This document shows, in pieces, positions 1-7,350 of a stretch of DNA of 64,000 bases (positions are counted from its first letter, which is position 1; each line of letters begins with the position of its first letter). A model generated the notes under the pieces. That model had not been told where the DNA came from. It was given only the letters and a program-made list of their open reading frames with translations, and searched no databases. Position numbers and translations under genes: made by a program. Source of the stretch: Flavonifractor porci (lineage in GTDB: Bacteria; Bacillota; Clostridia; Oscillospirales; Oscillospiraceae); assembly GCF_037572415.1 (NCBI RefSeq), contig NZ_JBBHLB010000009.1, forward strand, positions 1 to 64,000, in the 5' to 3' direction.

Positions 1-513
1 TGCGCGTTTATCGGCTCCTCCGGTGTGGGAAAATCCACCCTGATCAACTGCCTGCTGGGCGCACAAGCCATTTCCACTCAGGTGATTGGCAAGGGCGACA
101 AAGGTCGGCACACCACCACTGGGCGGGAAATGTTCCCCTGCCCGTTGGGCGGCGTGGTGATCGACACACCTGGTATGCGGGAGATGGGGGCGGAGAGCGC
201 GGACCTCTCCCAGACCTTTGGGGAGATCGAGGATTTGGCTGGACATTGCAGGTTCCAGGACTGCACCCATACCAACGAACCGGGGTGTGCTGTCCTGGCA
301 GCGGTGGAACAGGGACGGTTGGATCACAGACGGCTGGACAGCTATTGCAAACTGGAGCATGAGAGTAGTTACAACGGACTGAGCAGCAAGGAAGTTGAGG
401 TCAAAAAGGCGGAGCGTATGTTCAAGGAAGTGGGCGGCATAAAGCAGGCCCGGCGGTTTGCCAAGGAACACAATCAGCGCAAGCAGGGCAAATTCCCCGG
501 CGGAGGGATGTAA
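1..513 (+). CDS. rsgA: Ribosome small-subunit GTPase RsgA, 5'-truncated
   Basis: This is the C-terminal part of a circularly permuted GTPase that checks late 30S subunit maturation. The frame is open from base 1, so the gene begins outside the window. Visible motifs are the P-loop GSSGVGKST, the G3 motif DTPG, and the zinc-binding cluster CRFQDCTHTNEPGC, all in the order expected for RsgA/YjeQ. The basic tail ending in KQGKFPGGGM is typical of clostridial members. A GNAT gene follows 13 bases after the stop, probably in the same transcript. This is host chromosome, not phage. Confidence 0.93.
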   Translation, partial: CAFIGSSGVGKSTLINCLLGAQAISTQVIGKGDKGRHTTTGREMFPCPLGGVVIDTPGMREMGAESADLSQTFGEIEDLAGHCRFQDCTHTNEPGCAVLAAVEQGRLDHRRLDSYCKLEHESSYNGLSSKEVEVKKAERMFKEVGGIKQARRFAKEHNQRKQGKFPGGGM

Positions 514-526
514 GGAGGACAAACGT

Positions 527-1153
527 ATGAAGCAAGAGAACATCATCATCCGCCGGGAGATGCTGACAGACTGCGCTGCCGTAGAACATCTGACCCGGGA
601 GGCCTTTTGGAATGTGTACCGCCCTGGCTGCCTGGAGCACTATGTGGTCCATGTGCTGCGTGAGGATCCGGACTTTGTGCCGGAGCTGGATCTGGTCATG
701 GAGCGGGACGGAGAGCTCATCGGCCATGTGCTGTATATGCGGGCCAAAATCGTAGCCGACGACGGCCGGGAGATCCCCATGATGACCTTCGGCCCCATAA
801 GCATCCGTCCCGACCTGCAGCGGCAGGGCCTGGGCAAGTATCTGCTGGACTACTCCATGGAGTTGGCCAGAGACCTGGGGGCCGGGACTCTTTGCATCGA
901 GGGCAACATTGACTTCTACGGCAAGTCCAGCTTTGTGGTGGCTGGGACGAAAGGTATCCGCTACCACGGGGAAGCGGAACAGGAAATTGTCCCCTATGTC
1001 CTGCTGAAAGAACTCCAACCCGGTTTTCTGGACGGTATCACCGGCGTCTACCACACGCCAAAGGGCTACTATGTGGACGAGGCAGCGGCGGAGGAATTTG
1101 ACCGCAGCTTCCCGCCCAAGGAAAAATTGAAGCTGCCAGGGCAGCTGTTTTGA
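527..1153 (+). CDS. GNAT family N-acetyltransferase
   Basis: A 208-residue acetyltransferase that would move an acetyl group from acetyl-CoA to an unknown amine. The acetyl-CoA binding signature is RPDLQRQGLGKYLL, preceded by the usual beta strand with FGPISI. The ATG at 527 is chosen because GGAGG stands 7 bases upstream; an earlier in-frame start at 458 lies inside rsgA and lacks a site. It is the last host gene before the prophage. Substrate is unknown. The prophage integrase frame runs antisense through this gene, which is a by-product of integration. Confidence 0.88.
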   Translation: MKQENIIIRREMLTDCAAVEHLTREAFWNVYRPGCLEHYVVHVLREDPDFVPELDLVMERDGELIGHVLYMRAKIVADDGREIPMMTFGPISIRPDLQRQGLGKYLLDYSMELARDLGAGTLCIEGNIDFYGKSSFVVAGTKGIRYHGEAEQEIVPYVLLKELQPGFLDGITGVYHTPKGYYVDEAAAEEFDRSFPPKEKLKLPGQLF

Positions 1154-1196
1154 GGGAAGAAGCCCTTCAAATTCTGGGCCGCAGAAAACAAAATAA

Positions 1197-1226
1197 GGCG
1201 GGCACCCCTGAAAAGGGGTGTCCGCC
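1197..1226 (-). terminator. Rho-independent terminator for leftward transcripts
   Basis: Twelve-base arms (GGCGGGCACCCC and its partner, one G-U type mismatch) enclose TGAAAA. On the minus strand the stem is followed by TTATTTTGTTTT, so it should stop transcripts coming from the right, including the tRNA or the integrase. No T-run follows on the plus strand. Confidence 0.6.
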
Positions 1227-1274
1227 AAGTGGTCAAAACAGAAATCCGTCTGTGGTATTTCTGTGGTCAAATGA

Positions 1275-1306
1275 GAAATCGCCGCAGTGAAAACTGCGGC
1301 GATTTC
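1275..1306. terminator. Perfect 13-bp hairpin next to attL
   Basis: Arms GAAATCGCCGCAG and CTGCGGCGATTTC enclose TGAAAA and end 3 bases before the attL core. Before integration this hairpin would have stood directly after the CCA end of the tRNA now at 55256, so it probably was that tRNA's terminator. In the lysogen it lies just beyond the end of the phage-borne integrase sequence. Confidence 0.6.
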
Positions 1307-1309
1307 CAG

Positions 1310-1321
1310 TTTTGGTGGACC
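1310..1321. other. attL: attL core of the prophage
   Basis: The 12 bases TTTTGGTGGACC recur exactly at 55253-55264. They lie inside the integrase frame, at codons for GGT CCA CCA AAA on the minus strand. Bases outside the core differ between the two copies, as expected for att sites of a serine integrase. Joining the phage-side flanks gives an attP with perfect 11-bp arms around a central GG (1317-1318 here). The assignment is inference from sequence but is supported by restored integrase coding at the other end. Confidence 0.85.
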
Positions 1322-2848
1322 AAAAGAGACTTTATACGAACACCCGGCGGGAGTATTGTTTTCTATGCTGTCCACAAGAGAGGCATCCAGCGGGACATCC
1401 ACAAAATTCTTTTTCCCAGTGATATTAAATTCGAGCTTGAAGTGGTCGTCGTAGAGGTACACGGCCACCAGGAATGCGTCGAACAGTTTGGTCTGGTAGC
1501 CCTTGTTCTCGACATCGCCGTTCCGATATAGGGACATAGCCGAAATGATGTCGTCCCTGGAGTAGTCCAGAAGCGACGCCTGCTCCTCGGCCAGCCGGGA
1601 GACAAGGACGGCCTGCTCCCGCTCCAGCTCCAGCAGCCGCTCCTTTGTGGTGGGAGTGATGATCCCCTGCTCAATGGCCGTCAACAGGTTTTTCGTGGCC
1701 CTTTTATTGTCGGCGAGCTGGGCCTCCAGTGTACCTACGCAAGTCTGCTCCCGATATTCCTTAGCAAACTTCATGGCGCTGTCCGCGATCCACTCCAGGA
1801 CGTCATCCCGCATGATGTAGTCGCGGATCGCCCGGGCGACCTCCCGCTCTATGGTGTCCCGGCGCACGGTGGCCTTATCGCAGGATTTCTCCATCCGCTT
1901 CTTCTGGCAGATGTAGTAGTAATGCAGCTTCCCGCTCTTGCCCGTCCCGGATATTCCGACCATCGGGCTCTTACAATGGCCGCAAAACAGCTTCCCGGTA
2001 AGCAGGTACTCCCCGTTTGTCCGGTGGCGGCCCTGTGGATTCTTCTTCGTTTTCAACACCTCCTGCACCCGAAGGAAAAGGCCCTTGTCCACGATCTGGG
2101 GGACGCCGCCCTCGATGCGGATGTCCCCGTAGATGTAGACGCCGGTGTATCGTTCATTGGTGAGCAGAGCGTGGAAGCTGTTCTTCCCCCACTGGCCTCC
2201 CCTGCTGGTCTTTATGCCCCTGGCATTCAAATCTGCAGCGATGTCAACAAAAGGCTCCCCGCAGGCCACCCGGCCGAAGATCTCCCGAACGATCTCATCC
2301 TTCGGGGGATCGAGGGCATACCGCATATCCTCGCCCTTCTTGTAGCCGAGGGGGAGGCCGCCGTTTGCGATTTTGCACTTGGAGGCGTTGTCGTAAAGCC
2401 CGCGCTTGATGTCCTCGGCCATGTTCTCGGAATAGAACTGGTTGACGTTCATCATGGAGCGGAGGGCAAAGCGGCCGGCCGCGGTGTCATCGAAGTCCTC
2501 CTCGGTGTAAAGCACCCGGATTCCAAGGTCGTTCAGCTTGGCCTCGTTCATCATGGCCTGAAGCATATTGCGGCCCATGCGGTTTGACTTCCAGGCAATT
2601 ACATAGCGGAACTTCCCCTTTTCGGCATCGCGCATCATTCGCTGGAAGTCGGCGCGCCGGTCGGTCTTTCCTGTTATGGCCCGGTCGGAGTAGGTGGCGA
2701 CGATGCGGATGCCCTGGCTCTTTGCATAGGCCAGGCACTCCTTGATCTGCTGCTCGATGCTGGCGTCTTTTTGGGAGTGGCTGCTGTATCTGGCATAGAT
2801 GACGCCGTCCTCCTGCTCCTGGAGGGTAGCGCCCCTTTTCATGACCAC
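1310..2848 (-). CDS. int: Large serine recombinase, prophage integrase (3' end displaced)
   Basis: This enzyme joins attP and attB through a serine-linked intermediate. The N-terminal resolvase domain carries YARYSS with the likely nucleophile at residue 22, then the KSNRMGRN helix. A recombinase domain, a zinc ribbon (CGHC and later two Cys) and a coiled coil follow. GTG 2848 is chosen because GGAGG lies 8 bases upstream; ATG 2842 is an alternative. The phage part ends at the attL core. In the integrated state the frame has no stop until 422 and runs antisense through the host genes, so that tail is not native. The true 27 last codons are at 55169-55252; the excised form would be about 540 residues. 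Confidence 0.92.
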
Positions 2849-2889
2849 CGGCGTCACCTCCTTCTACCGATAGCTTTCCTAAGACTGGT

Positions 2890-3010
2890 TTTAGAGTTTT
2901 AGATTTAGAACAGGTGTAGGTATAGGGATAGAGATAGAGAGTAGATATAGGCGCGTCGCGCGCGTGTGCGCGCGAGTATCCATACCCTATCCATACGGTA
3001 TCGATAGCGT
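2890..3010. other. Intergenic repeats upstream of the integrase
   Basis: The gap between two leftward genes holds a run of GATAGA-like tandem units, a CGCGCG-tgtg-CGCGCG inverted repeat near 2959-2974 and a loose CCATAC/TATCGATA stretch. It should hold the integrase promoter, but I cannot point to a convincing -35/-10 pair. It may also bind a regulator or excision factor; that is a guess. Confidence 0.25.
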
Positions 3011-3012
3011 AT

Positions 3013-3474
3013 TTACAAGCCGAGCAACTGACGCTTCTTTGCGTCGAATTCCTCCTGAGTCAGAATTCCGTCATCCAGCAAACCTTTCAGCCCTCGAATT
3101 TCTTCGACCACAGATACAACCTTCGCTCCGGCGGCGGTATCATCGGCAGAACGCTGCCTCTCCTCATAGCTGGTGACATAATCCCGAAGCGCCAGCGCCG
3201 CCCCCAGATCCCGCTTTTGGTAAAAGAAGTTCTTTTCTGCTCCGATTGAAGCCCCGAAGCCAAAGCCGAGGCTTACTCCGGCGGTCGCGGCCTGCGCCGT
3301 GCGGAACGTAACTGTCCCTTGACTTAATCCTCTGGGCTCTTTAAGCGCGAAAGACTGGATCTTGGAAATGGGGAAAATCTCCTCGCCGCGCTTCGTTGCA
3401 ACAATCAGATTTTGCCCTTTTGCGTGGAGCGTAAAGCCGTTCATGCAGGGCAGGGTAATATCGTATTCCGACAT
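3013..3474 (-). CDS. SHOCT-domain protein
   Basis: A 153-residue protein with an N-terminal beta-rich part resembling DUF4429-like PH folds and a glycine-rich stretch near residues 65-80. The C-terminus (EEIRGLKGLLDDGILTQEEF) is a clear SHOCT motif, a short helical module often found at the end of otherwise unrelated proteins and thought to aid oligomer formation. ATG 3474 is chosen because GGGAGG sits 8 bases upstream; ATG 3489 lies on top of that site. It neighbours the integrase in the lysogeny region, so a role in the lysogen is possible. Function unknown. Confidence 0.75.
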   Translation of the reverse strand: MSEYDITLPCMNGFTLHAKGQNLIVATKRGEEIFPISKIQSFALKEPRGLSQGTVTFRTAQAATAGVSLGFGFGASIGAEKNFFYQKRDLGAALALRDYVTSYEERQRSADDTAAGAKVVSVVEEIRGLKGLLDDGILTQEEFDAKKRQLLGL

Positions 3475-3496
3475 ATTCCATCCTCCCACTTCATGT

Positions 3497-3515
3497 CGCG
3501 ATTCAAAAAATCGCG
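3497..3515. promoter_or_regulatory. Inverted repeat CGCGATT-N5-AATCGCG
   Basis: Perfect 7-bp arms separated by CAAAA lie between the leftward SHOCT gene and the rightward small gene at 3624. The position between divergent genes fits an operator, but the spacing differs from the three operators around 4150-4470, so another protein may bind it. Confidence 0.35.
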
Positions 3516-3569
3516 TCGAAGTCCGTCATAAGTGATTTTATATCTTTTCCAGCAAAAATCTGTATGATT

Positions 3570-3578
3570 TGCTATAAT
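3570..3578 (+). promoter_or_regulatory. Extended -10 promoter
   Basis: TGCTATAAT is a perfect extended -10 element located 45 bases before the ATG at 3624. No good -35 is seen 17 bases upstream, which is tolerated in extended -10 promoters. It would drive the 60-residue gene in the lysogen. Confidence 0.5.
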
Positions 3579-3623
3579 GGTGACACTGCCGGCAGCAATT
3601 CAACTTGAAGGAGCTGACCAAAC

Positions 3624-3806
3624 ATGAAAGAAACTGAATACCAGGCTTGCTGTGAAATGGGTTTGGTCGCAAAGCGCGCCCTCCGTGCCGAGGGCGTCGA
3701 CGGCGGCGAGGACTTTATTGCTTTCCTTCGGTATTGCTCTGGGAGGTTAAATAAAGGCGACTCAGTTCAAGCAATTTGGCGCGATTTTCAGAAGAAAGCG
3801 CAGTGA
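3624..3806 (+). CDS. Small protein, convergent with the repressor
   Basis: A 60-residue protein of unknown function with two adjacent cysteines near the N-terminus and a helical C-terminal half. A good site (GAAGGAG) stands 9 bases before the ATG and an extended -10 promoter lies upstream, which argues for a real gene. Its last 92 bases overlap the 3' end of the CI-like repressor gene on the other strand, so the two transcripts are antisense to each other there. I recognise no family. Confidence 0.5.
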   Translation: MKETEYQACCEMGLVAKRALRAEGVDGGEDFIAFLRYCSGRLNKGDSVQAIWRDFQKKAQ

Positions 3807-4065
3807 AAATCTTTACGATCTCTGCCAGCCCGTCATCATCCTTGGTGGCGGGCTGCTCTGTTTCTATCCAGCCCATCAAATAGGCCGGGGAAACCTGCAG
3901 GGCCTCGGCCAAGGGGCCGATGATGGATATGGGAAAGTTCTCAATATCATCGCTCTCATAGCGGTAGACGGTAGCCCGGTTTTTCCCGAGCCGAGCCGCC
4001 AGCTCGTCGACGGACATACCGAGCTCCTGGCGCTTTTGACGAATTCTGCTGCCGATTGTAGACAT
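3715..4065 (-). CDS. CI-like phage repressor (HTH XRE)
   Basis: A 116-residue protein with an N-terminal XRE helix-turn-helix (ELGMSVDELAARLGKNRATVYRYE region, about residues 12-36) and a short C-terminal helical part rather than a LexA-like peptidase. ATG 4065 has GGAGG 9 bases upstream. It is transcribed away from the Cro-like gene at 4241, with both promoters and two operators between them, which is the layout of a lysogeny switch. The lack of a peptidase domain suggests induction does not work by RecA-driven self-cleavage. Longer upstream reading is not supported. Confidence 0.85.
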   Translation of the reverse strand: MSTIGSRIRQKRQELGMSVDELAARLGKNRATVYRYESDDIENFPISIIGPLAEALQVSPAYLMGWIETEQPATKDDDGLAEIVKIFTALSSENRAKLLELSRLYLTSQSNTEGKQ

Positions 4066-4091
4066 CTTATAGCACCTCCTGCACGACCACC

Positions 4092-4120
4092 ATTCTACCA
4101 TTGAAATCGCATATTTGCAA
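4092..4120 (-). promoter_or_regulatory. Repressor promoter
   Basis: Read on the minus strand: -35 TTGCAA (4115-4120), 17-bp spacer, -10 TAGAAT (4092-4097). It points at the CI-like gene. A TCGCA half-site at 4107-4111 lies inside the spacer. Confidence 0.6.
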
Positions 4121-4148
4121 CACCAAAAGACGACTTTTATAAAATTTT

Positions 4149-4163
4149 TCGCGTCAAGCGCGA
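4149..4163. promoter_or_regulatory. Operator 1, TCGCG-N5-CGCGA
   Basis: A 15-bp inverted repeat with five-base spacer TCAAG; symmetry extends to 9-bp arms (4145-4167) with flanking T and A runs. It lies just upstream of the -35 of the rightward promoter. Two more sites of the same build are at 4208 and 4455. Confidence 0.6.
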
Positions 4164-4171
4164 AAAATGTG

Positions 4172-4200
4172 TTGACAGGCCGGTGAGCAGGTGGTAATAT
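4172..4200 (+). promoter_or_regulatory. Rightward early promoter
   Basis: -35 TTGACA (4172-4177), 17-bp spacer, -10 TAATAT (4195-4200). It is the best promoter in the left part and should start the early lytic transcript with the Cro-like gene first. Operators flank it on both sides. Confidence 0.75.
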
Positions 4201-4207
4201 GCAAGTG

Positions 4208-4222
4208 TCGCATGGGACGCGA
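4208..4222. promoter_or_regulatory. Operator 2, TCGCA-N5-CGCGA
   Basis: This site begins 8 bases after the -10 of the rightward promoter, so a bound repressor would cover the transcription start. One base breaks perfect symmetry. Confidence 0.55.
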
Positions 4223-4240
4223 ATGAGAGGAGGTGCAACG

Positions 4241-4462
4241 ATGAACGTCAATGTGAACAAGCTCAAGGGTAAAATCGTTGAAAACGGGATGACCGTCTCC
4301 GCCCTGGCTGAAAAGATCGGTGTTGACCGGGCCACGCTCTATCGGAAGTTAAGCAATAATGGGGAAACTATGCTCGTCAAGGACGCGAACGCCATTGTTT
4401 CCGCGCTGCATCTGACTGCCGAGGACGCGCTGGCGATTTTTTTTAGTCAGGTAGTCGCATAG
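4241..4462 (+). CDS. Cro-like HTH regulator
   Basis: A 73-residue XRE protein consisting of little more than the helix-turn-helix (GMTVSALAEKIGVDRATLYRK region). ATG 4241 has AGGAGG 7 bases upstream; the longer reading frame from 4199 starts before the promoter is cleared. It is the first gene of the rightward operon, facing the CI-like gene, which is the Cro position. Operator 3 overlaps its last codons. Confidence 0.8.
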   Translation: MNVNVNKLKGKIVENGMTVSALAEKIGVDRATLYRKLSNNGETMLVKDANAIVSALHLTAEDALAIFFSQVVA

Positions 4463-4469
4463 TGTGCGA
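4455..4469. promoter_or_regulatory. Operator 3, TCGCA-N5-TGCGA
   Basis: A perfect 15-bp site (17 bp with the outer G and C) at the end of the Cro-like gene, before the gene at 4496. A roadblock or looping site is possible. Confidence 0.5.
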
Positions 4470-4495
4470 CAAATGCGTGGAAAAGGGGTGATGGT

Positions 4496-4705
4496 TTGTA
4501 CCGAGAGCGGTCGACGGGCGGCGTGGCCCAGCTCGACTTCACGGTGGCGGACATCCCGGAGCACGCCGTGAGGATCGCGGCGATGGCGGCCATTGAGCTT
4601 ACCGAGAGCATCCTCAGGCAGCCGGGCGGCCGCGAAATGCTGGACGCGGAAACCGCGCGGCGAAAGGCGGCGAAGGCCGCAGGCCAAAAAAACGAAAGGA
4701 GCTGA
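4496..4705 (+). CDS. Small early protein, TTG start
   Basis: A 69-residue protein, helical, alanine-rich, ending in a basic tail (RRKAAKAAGQKNERS). The start is TTG 4496 with AAGGGG about 9 bases upstream; an ATG at 4491 is in another frame that stops early. It is the second gene of the early operon. I do not recognise a family. Confidence 0.55.
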   Translation: MYRERSTGGVAQLDFTVADIPEHAVRIAAMAAIELTESILRQPGGREMLDAETARRKAAKAAGQKNERS

Positions 4706-4714
4706 TATTCCCTC

Positions 4715-4909
4715 ATGTATTTCAAAGTGTGCTCCCGCTGCGGTGCGCACCTCGACCCCGGAGAGCTGTGCGACTGCCGGGAGACAGAAAAAGAGGCCGC
4801 CCCCGCTGCCACGGGAACGACCTCACGCAAATGGACACAAGCCCAGTCTATCAGCCTGCCGGCTGGAAGTCAAGGGCTGGAGGTAATGCCATGCCGGACA
4901 ATGAACTGA
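4715..4909 (+). CDS. Small protein with N-terminal Cys pairs
   Basis: A 64-residue protein whose first 26 residues hold CSRCG and CDCRE, a pattern fit for one zinc ion. The rest is low-complexity. Its last 19 bases overlap the next gene. It has a modest ribosome site (AAAGGAG, 12 bases away). Function unknown. Confidence 0.5.
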   Translation: MYFKVCSRCGAHLDPGELCDCRETEKEAAPAATGTTSRKWTQAQSISLPAGSQGLEVMPCRTMN

Positions 4910-5268
4910 GAAGCCTCCGCATTGAGCTGGGCCTGCCGGCCCGCGACATGGTGGCTGTCGTCCAGGGGCTCTACCCCAAGTACGACAAGACCATGCAGAG
5001 CAAGTGCGAGAACGGCGATGACTACGGGATCTCCCTCCGGCCGGACGCCATGAGGGCGCTGTATGAGAAGTTCGCCCCTGGCGGCACCAAGGCCAGTCGG
5101 CGGAAGAAAGACCGCCACCGGCTGACGGGCCGCATCACCTGCCGCCTGGAGGACGCTGATATGGAGGCGTTGCAACAGCGCATGAAAGCCGATGGGTACT
5201 CCACCGCGCAAGAACTCCTGGCTGACCTGGTGCGGCGGTACCTGCTGGGAGGTGACTTAGATGCCTGA
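4891..5268 (+). CDS. Putative DNA-binding phage protein (RHH-like C-terminus)
   Basis: A 125-residue protein. The N-terminal half (LRIELGLPARDMVAVVQGLY, then KYDKTMQSKCEN) looks like a divergent helix-turn-helix of a kind common in clostridial phages. After a basic linker (SRRKKDRHR) the C-terminal half (TCRLEDADMEALQQRM) resembles a ribbon-helix-helix. ATG 4891 has GGAGG 7 bases upstream. A regulatory role in the early operon is likely, but the target is unknown. Confidence 0.6.
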   Translation: MPDNELRSLRIELGLPARDMVAVVQGLYPKYDKTMQSKCENGDDYGISLRPDAMRALYEKFAPGGTKASRRKKDRHRLTGRITCRLEDADMEALQQRMKADGYSTAQELLADLVRRYLLGGDLDA

Positions 5269-5464
5269 CCTCCCGGATCACCCTGTCATCCGCAACCTGG
5301 AGCGCACCGGATATCCAGACGGTGAGGAGCCGCGATACCCAAAGTGCCCTGTCTGTGGAGGGGAGTGTGAAACGGTCTACAAGACCAAAGACTACGAAAT
5401 CGTCGGCTGCGACCTTTGTCTGCGACCGGTCGACGCCTGGGAGTGCTCTGAGTGCTTCCAGTGA
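5261..5464 (+). CDS. Zinc-ribbon small protein
   Basis: A 67-residue protein with CPVCGGEC, CDLC and CSEC, enough ligands for one or two zinc ions. It starts inside the last codons of the previous gene, so translation is coupled. Proteins of this type in phages often bind nucleic acid or host enzymes, but nothing here shows which. Confidence 0.6.
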   Translation: MPDLPDHPVIRNLERTGYPDGEEPRYPKCPVCGGECETVYKTKDYEIVGCDLCLRPVDAWECSECFQ

Positions 5465-5478
5465 AAGGAGCGAAAAGA

Positions 5479-5763
5479 ATGATTGAAGCGAAACAGACCT
5501 ATTGCGGTCAGCGCGTACGCTATGGCGACTTCTTCCGCGTTTGGGATGTGCACACGGACCTGCCTGAAGAAGATGCTATTAAGTGGTGCTTCGAACACCT
5601 CTACAACAACCGTGTGGTTCCGCCTATTCAGGAGTGGAAGGCAAACATCGGTTATGGCGCCCCCAAGTTTAACGATGCGGGCTACTACTTCGCGGGCTAC
5701 TACTCGACCAGGAAATTTGAGGGCGGCTTTGAATTCACTATCTGCGTGCCGTATGCGGACTGA
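5479..5763 (+). CDS. Hypothetical early protein
   Basis: A 94-residue protein, rich in aromatic residues, with a GYYFAGYYSTRKFEGGFEF stretch near the end. AAAGGAG stands 8 bases before ATG 5479. No family recognised. It sits in a run of small early genes that overlap or nearly touch. Confidence 0.55.
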   Translation: MIEAKQTYCGQRVRYGDFFRVWDVHTDLPEEDAIKWCFEHLYNNRVVPPIQEWKANIGYGAPKFNDAGYYFAGYYSTRKFEGGFEFTICVPYAD

Positions 5764-5774
5764 TGGAGGGTAAG

Positions 5775-6032
5775 ATGCCTAAGTTTTATTTTACCTATGG
5801 CACAGAGGGGCAGCCGTTTGTCGGTGGCTGGACGGAGGTTGATGCCCCGGACGACCACGCGGCCTGTGATGTGTTCCGGGCCTATCATCCGGATAAGACC
5901 GACGGCCTCCTGAACTGTTCCGGCGTGTACGACGAGGCCCATTTCAAGCTGACTGGGATGTATCGGAGAGGCAATTTTGGCCACCGGTGCCGCGAGGTCA
6001 TACGGGTCACCAGAGAGGAGGTCTCCGGGTGA
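5775..6032 (+). CDS. Hypothetical early protein
   Basis: An 85-residue protein starting MPKFYFTYG, with aromatic N-terminus and basic C-terminus (YRRGNFGHRCREVIRVTR). GGAGG precedes ATG 5775 by 6 bases, and the stop overlaps the GTG of the next gene. The N-terminus resembles small phage proteins that share a beta-strand motif, but no function can be given. Confidence 0.55.
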   Translation: MPKFYFTYGTEGQPFVGGWTEVDAPDDHAACDVFRAYHPDKTDGLLNCSGVYDEAHFKLTGMYRRGNFGHRCREVIRVTREEVSG

Positions 6033-6394
6033 AAGGGATTGTCATCACCACCGCGGACGATGTCAGCGTGCAAGACTTCACGCCCCCTCTTCACGAAAGC
6101 CTCGGCCGAGCTGTCGGCGGCTACATCGAGATTGTCCATCCGCAGGGGCTGAACCGGCCGTACTGCATGGTGGTCAATGAGGAGGGCCTGATTCATGGGC
6201 TTCCCCTCAACCGCGCCGGCTCGCTCTTGTACGGCACCCAGTTCCACGGCTCGCCCATCGTAGGAGACATTGTCATCATGGCTGAGGGCGAAATGGACGG
6301 AGGAATTGACTTCGTGGACATTCCGAGTGACCGGCTCGAGGCCATCAAGAAAGAACTTATCAATTCGTTTGAGCTGAAAGGAGCAGAACAATGA
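6029..6394 (+). CDS. DUF3846 family phage protein
   Basis: A 121-residue protein matching the DUF3846 pattern: GGYIEIVHP, MVVNEEGLIHGLPLN, LYGTQFHGSPIVGDIVIM. The family is widespread in phages and plasmids of Firmicutes and has no known activity. GTG 6029 is the start, with GAGGAGG 7 bases upstream and overlap with the previous stop. The stop overlaps the ATG of the P-loop ATPase, so both are probably translated together. Confidence 0.8.
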   Translation: MKGIVITTADDVSVQDFTPPLHESLGRAVGGYIEIVHPQGLNRPYCMVVNEEGLIHGLPLNRAGSLLYGTQFHGSPIVGDIVIMAEGEMDGGIDFVDIPSDRLEAIKKELINSFELKGAEQ

Positions 6395-7350
6395 TTAGAA
6401 ATCCCAATGAAATCCAGGAGGGCGCCAAGAAGATCCGTATGCTGATTGCCGGCTACCCTGGCATCGGTAAGTCCACCCTGGCCCTCTCCGCCCCCCGTCC
6501 CCTGCACATTGACGTGGACTTCGGCATCGACCGCATCGAGCCCCGGTACCGCAAGCCCTACATCCAGCCCAAGAGCTACGACGAGATCCTGGAGGACCTG
6601 ACCCCCCTCAACGTCAAGGACTTCGACACGCTGGTCTTTGACACCGGCGGGAAGCTCATTTCCCTCATGTCTCAGTGGGCCATCAAGAAAGACGTCAAGT
6701 ATGGCCAGCGCGACGGCTCTCTCTCCCTCAAGGGCTATGGCTTCATCGGCCGAGAGTTCCAGCGCCTCATGGATTACTGCTTTTACGAGCTGGACAAGCA
6801 CATCGTAGTGGTGTTTCACGCCATCGAGGAGAAGGACGGCGACAACACTCGGCTGCGTATCAAGGTAGAGGGCCAGACCAAGAACAACGTCTGGGAGCCG
6901 ATGGACCTGGGCGGCTTTGTGGAGATTCAGGGCAATAACCGCACCATCGGCTTCTCCAACTGCGAGCGGTACTTCGCGAAGGGCACCCGGGGCATTCACG
7001 GCGTTTGGCAGGTCCCCGAGCTGGGGCCGGACAAGCCCAACGACTTCTTGACCCGGCTTTTTGCCCAGTACAACGCGCTCTCCGCCGCGGAGGTGGCTCA
7101 GAACGCGGAGGAGCAGGAAGCCTACGAGGCGGCCATGGCCGAGGGGCGGGAAATCGTCGCCGGTATCACCGATGCCGACAGCGCCAACGCTGCCATGTCC
7201 AAAATCAAGGCCGTCAACCACGCCTTGACCTCCAAGAAAGAAGTCAACGCGGCGTTCAACGCCAAAATCAAGGAGCTCGGGCTGTTCTACGACAAGGTGC
7301 TGAAAAAGTACACCCCGGCGCCGGCGGAGGGAGAAAAGGGGGCGGAGTAA
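6391..7350 (+). CDS. Phage P-loop nucleotide-binding protein (AAA_24 / Sak4-like)
   Basis: A 319-residue ATPase of the phage nucleotide-binding family. Walker A is GYPGIGKST (residues 21-29), Walker B is LVFDTGG near residue 80. Family members act next to phage exonucleases and SSB, and related Sak4 proteins anneal or pair single strands. Here the next gene encodes a PD-(D/E)XK nuclease and SSB follows, so a recombination or replication role is likely. The C-terminal 100 residues are helical and may interact with partners. Confidence 0.85.
   Translation: MIRNPNEIQEGAKKIRMLIAGYPGIGKSTLALSAPRPLHIDVDFGIDRIEPRYRKPYIQPKSYDEILEDLTPLNVKDFDTLVFDTGGKLISLMSQWAIKKDVKYGQRDGSLSLKGYGFIGREFQRLMDYCFYELDKHIVVVFHAIEEKDGDNTRLRIKVEGQTKNNVWEPMDLGGFVEIQGNNRTIGFSNCERYFAKGTRGIHGVWQVPELGPDKPNDFLTRLFAQYNALSAAEVAQNAEEQEAYEAAMAEGREIVAGITDADSANAAMSKIKAVNHALTSKKEVNAAFNAKIKELGLFYDKVLKKYTPAPAEGEKGAE

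Noticed and set aside
422..1309. C-terminal continuation of the integrase frame through the host genes
   Set aside because: This part is antisense to rsgA and the GNAT gene, lies beyond the att core, and the native end of the gene is found at 55169-55252.
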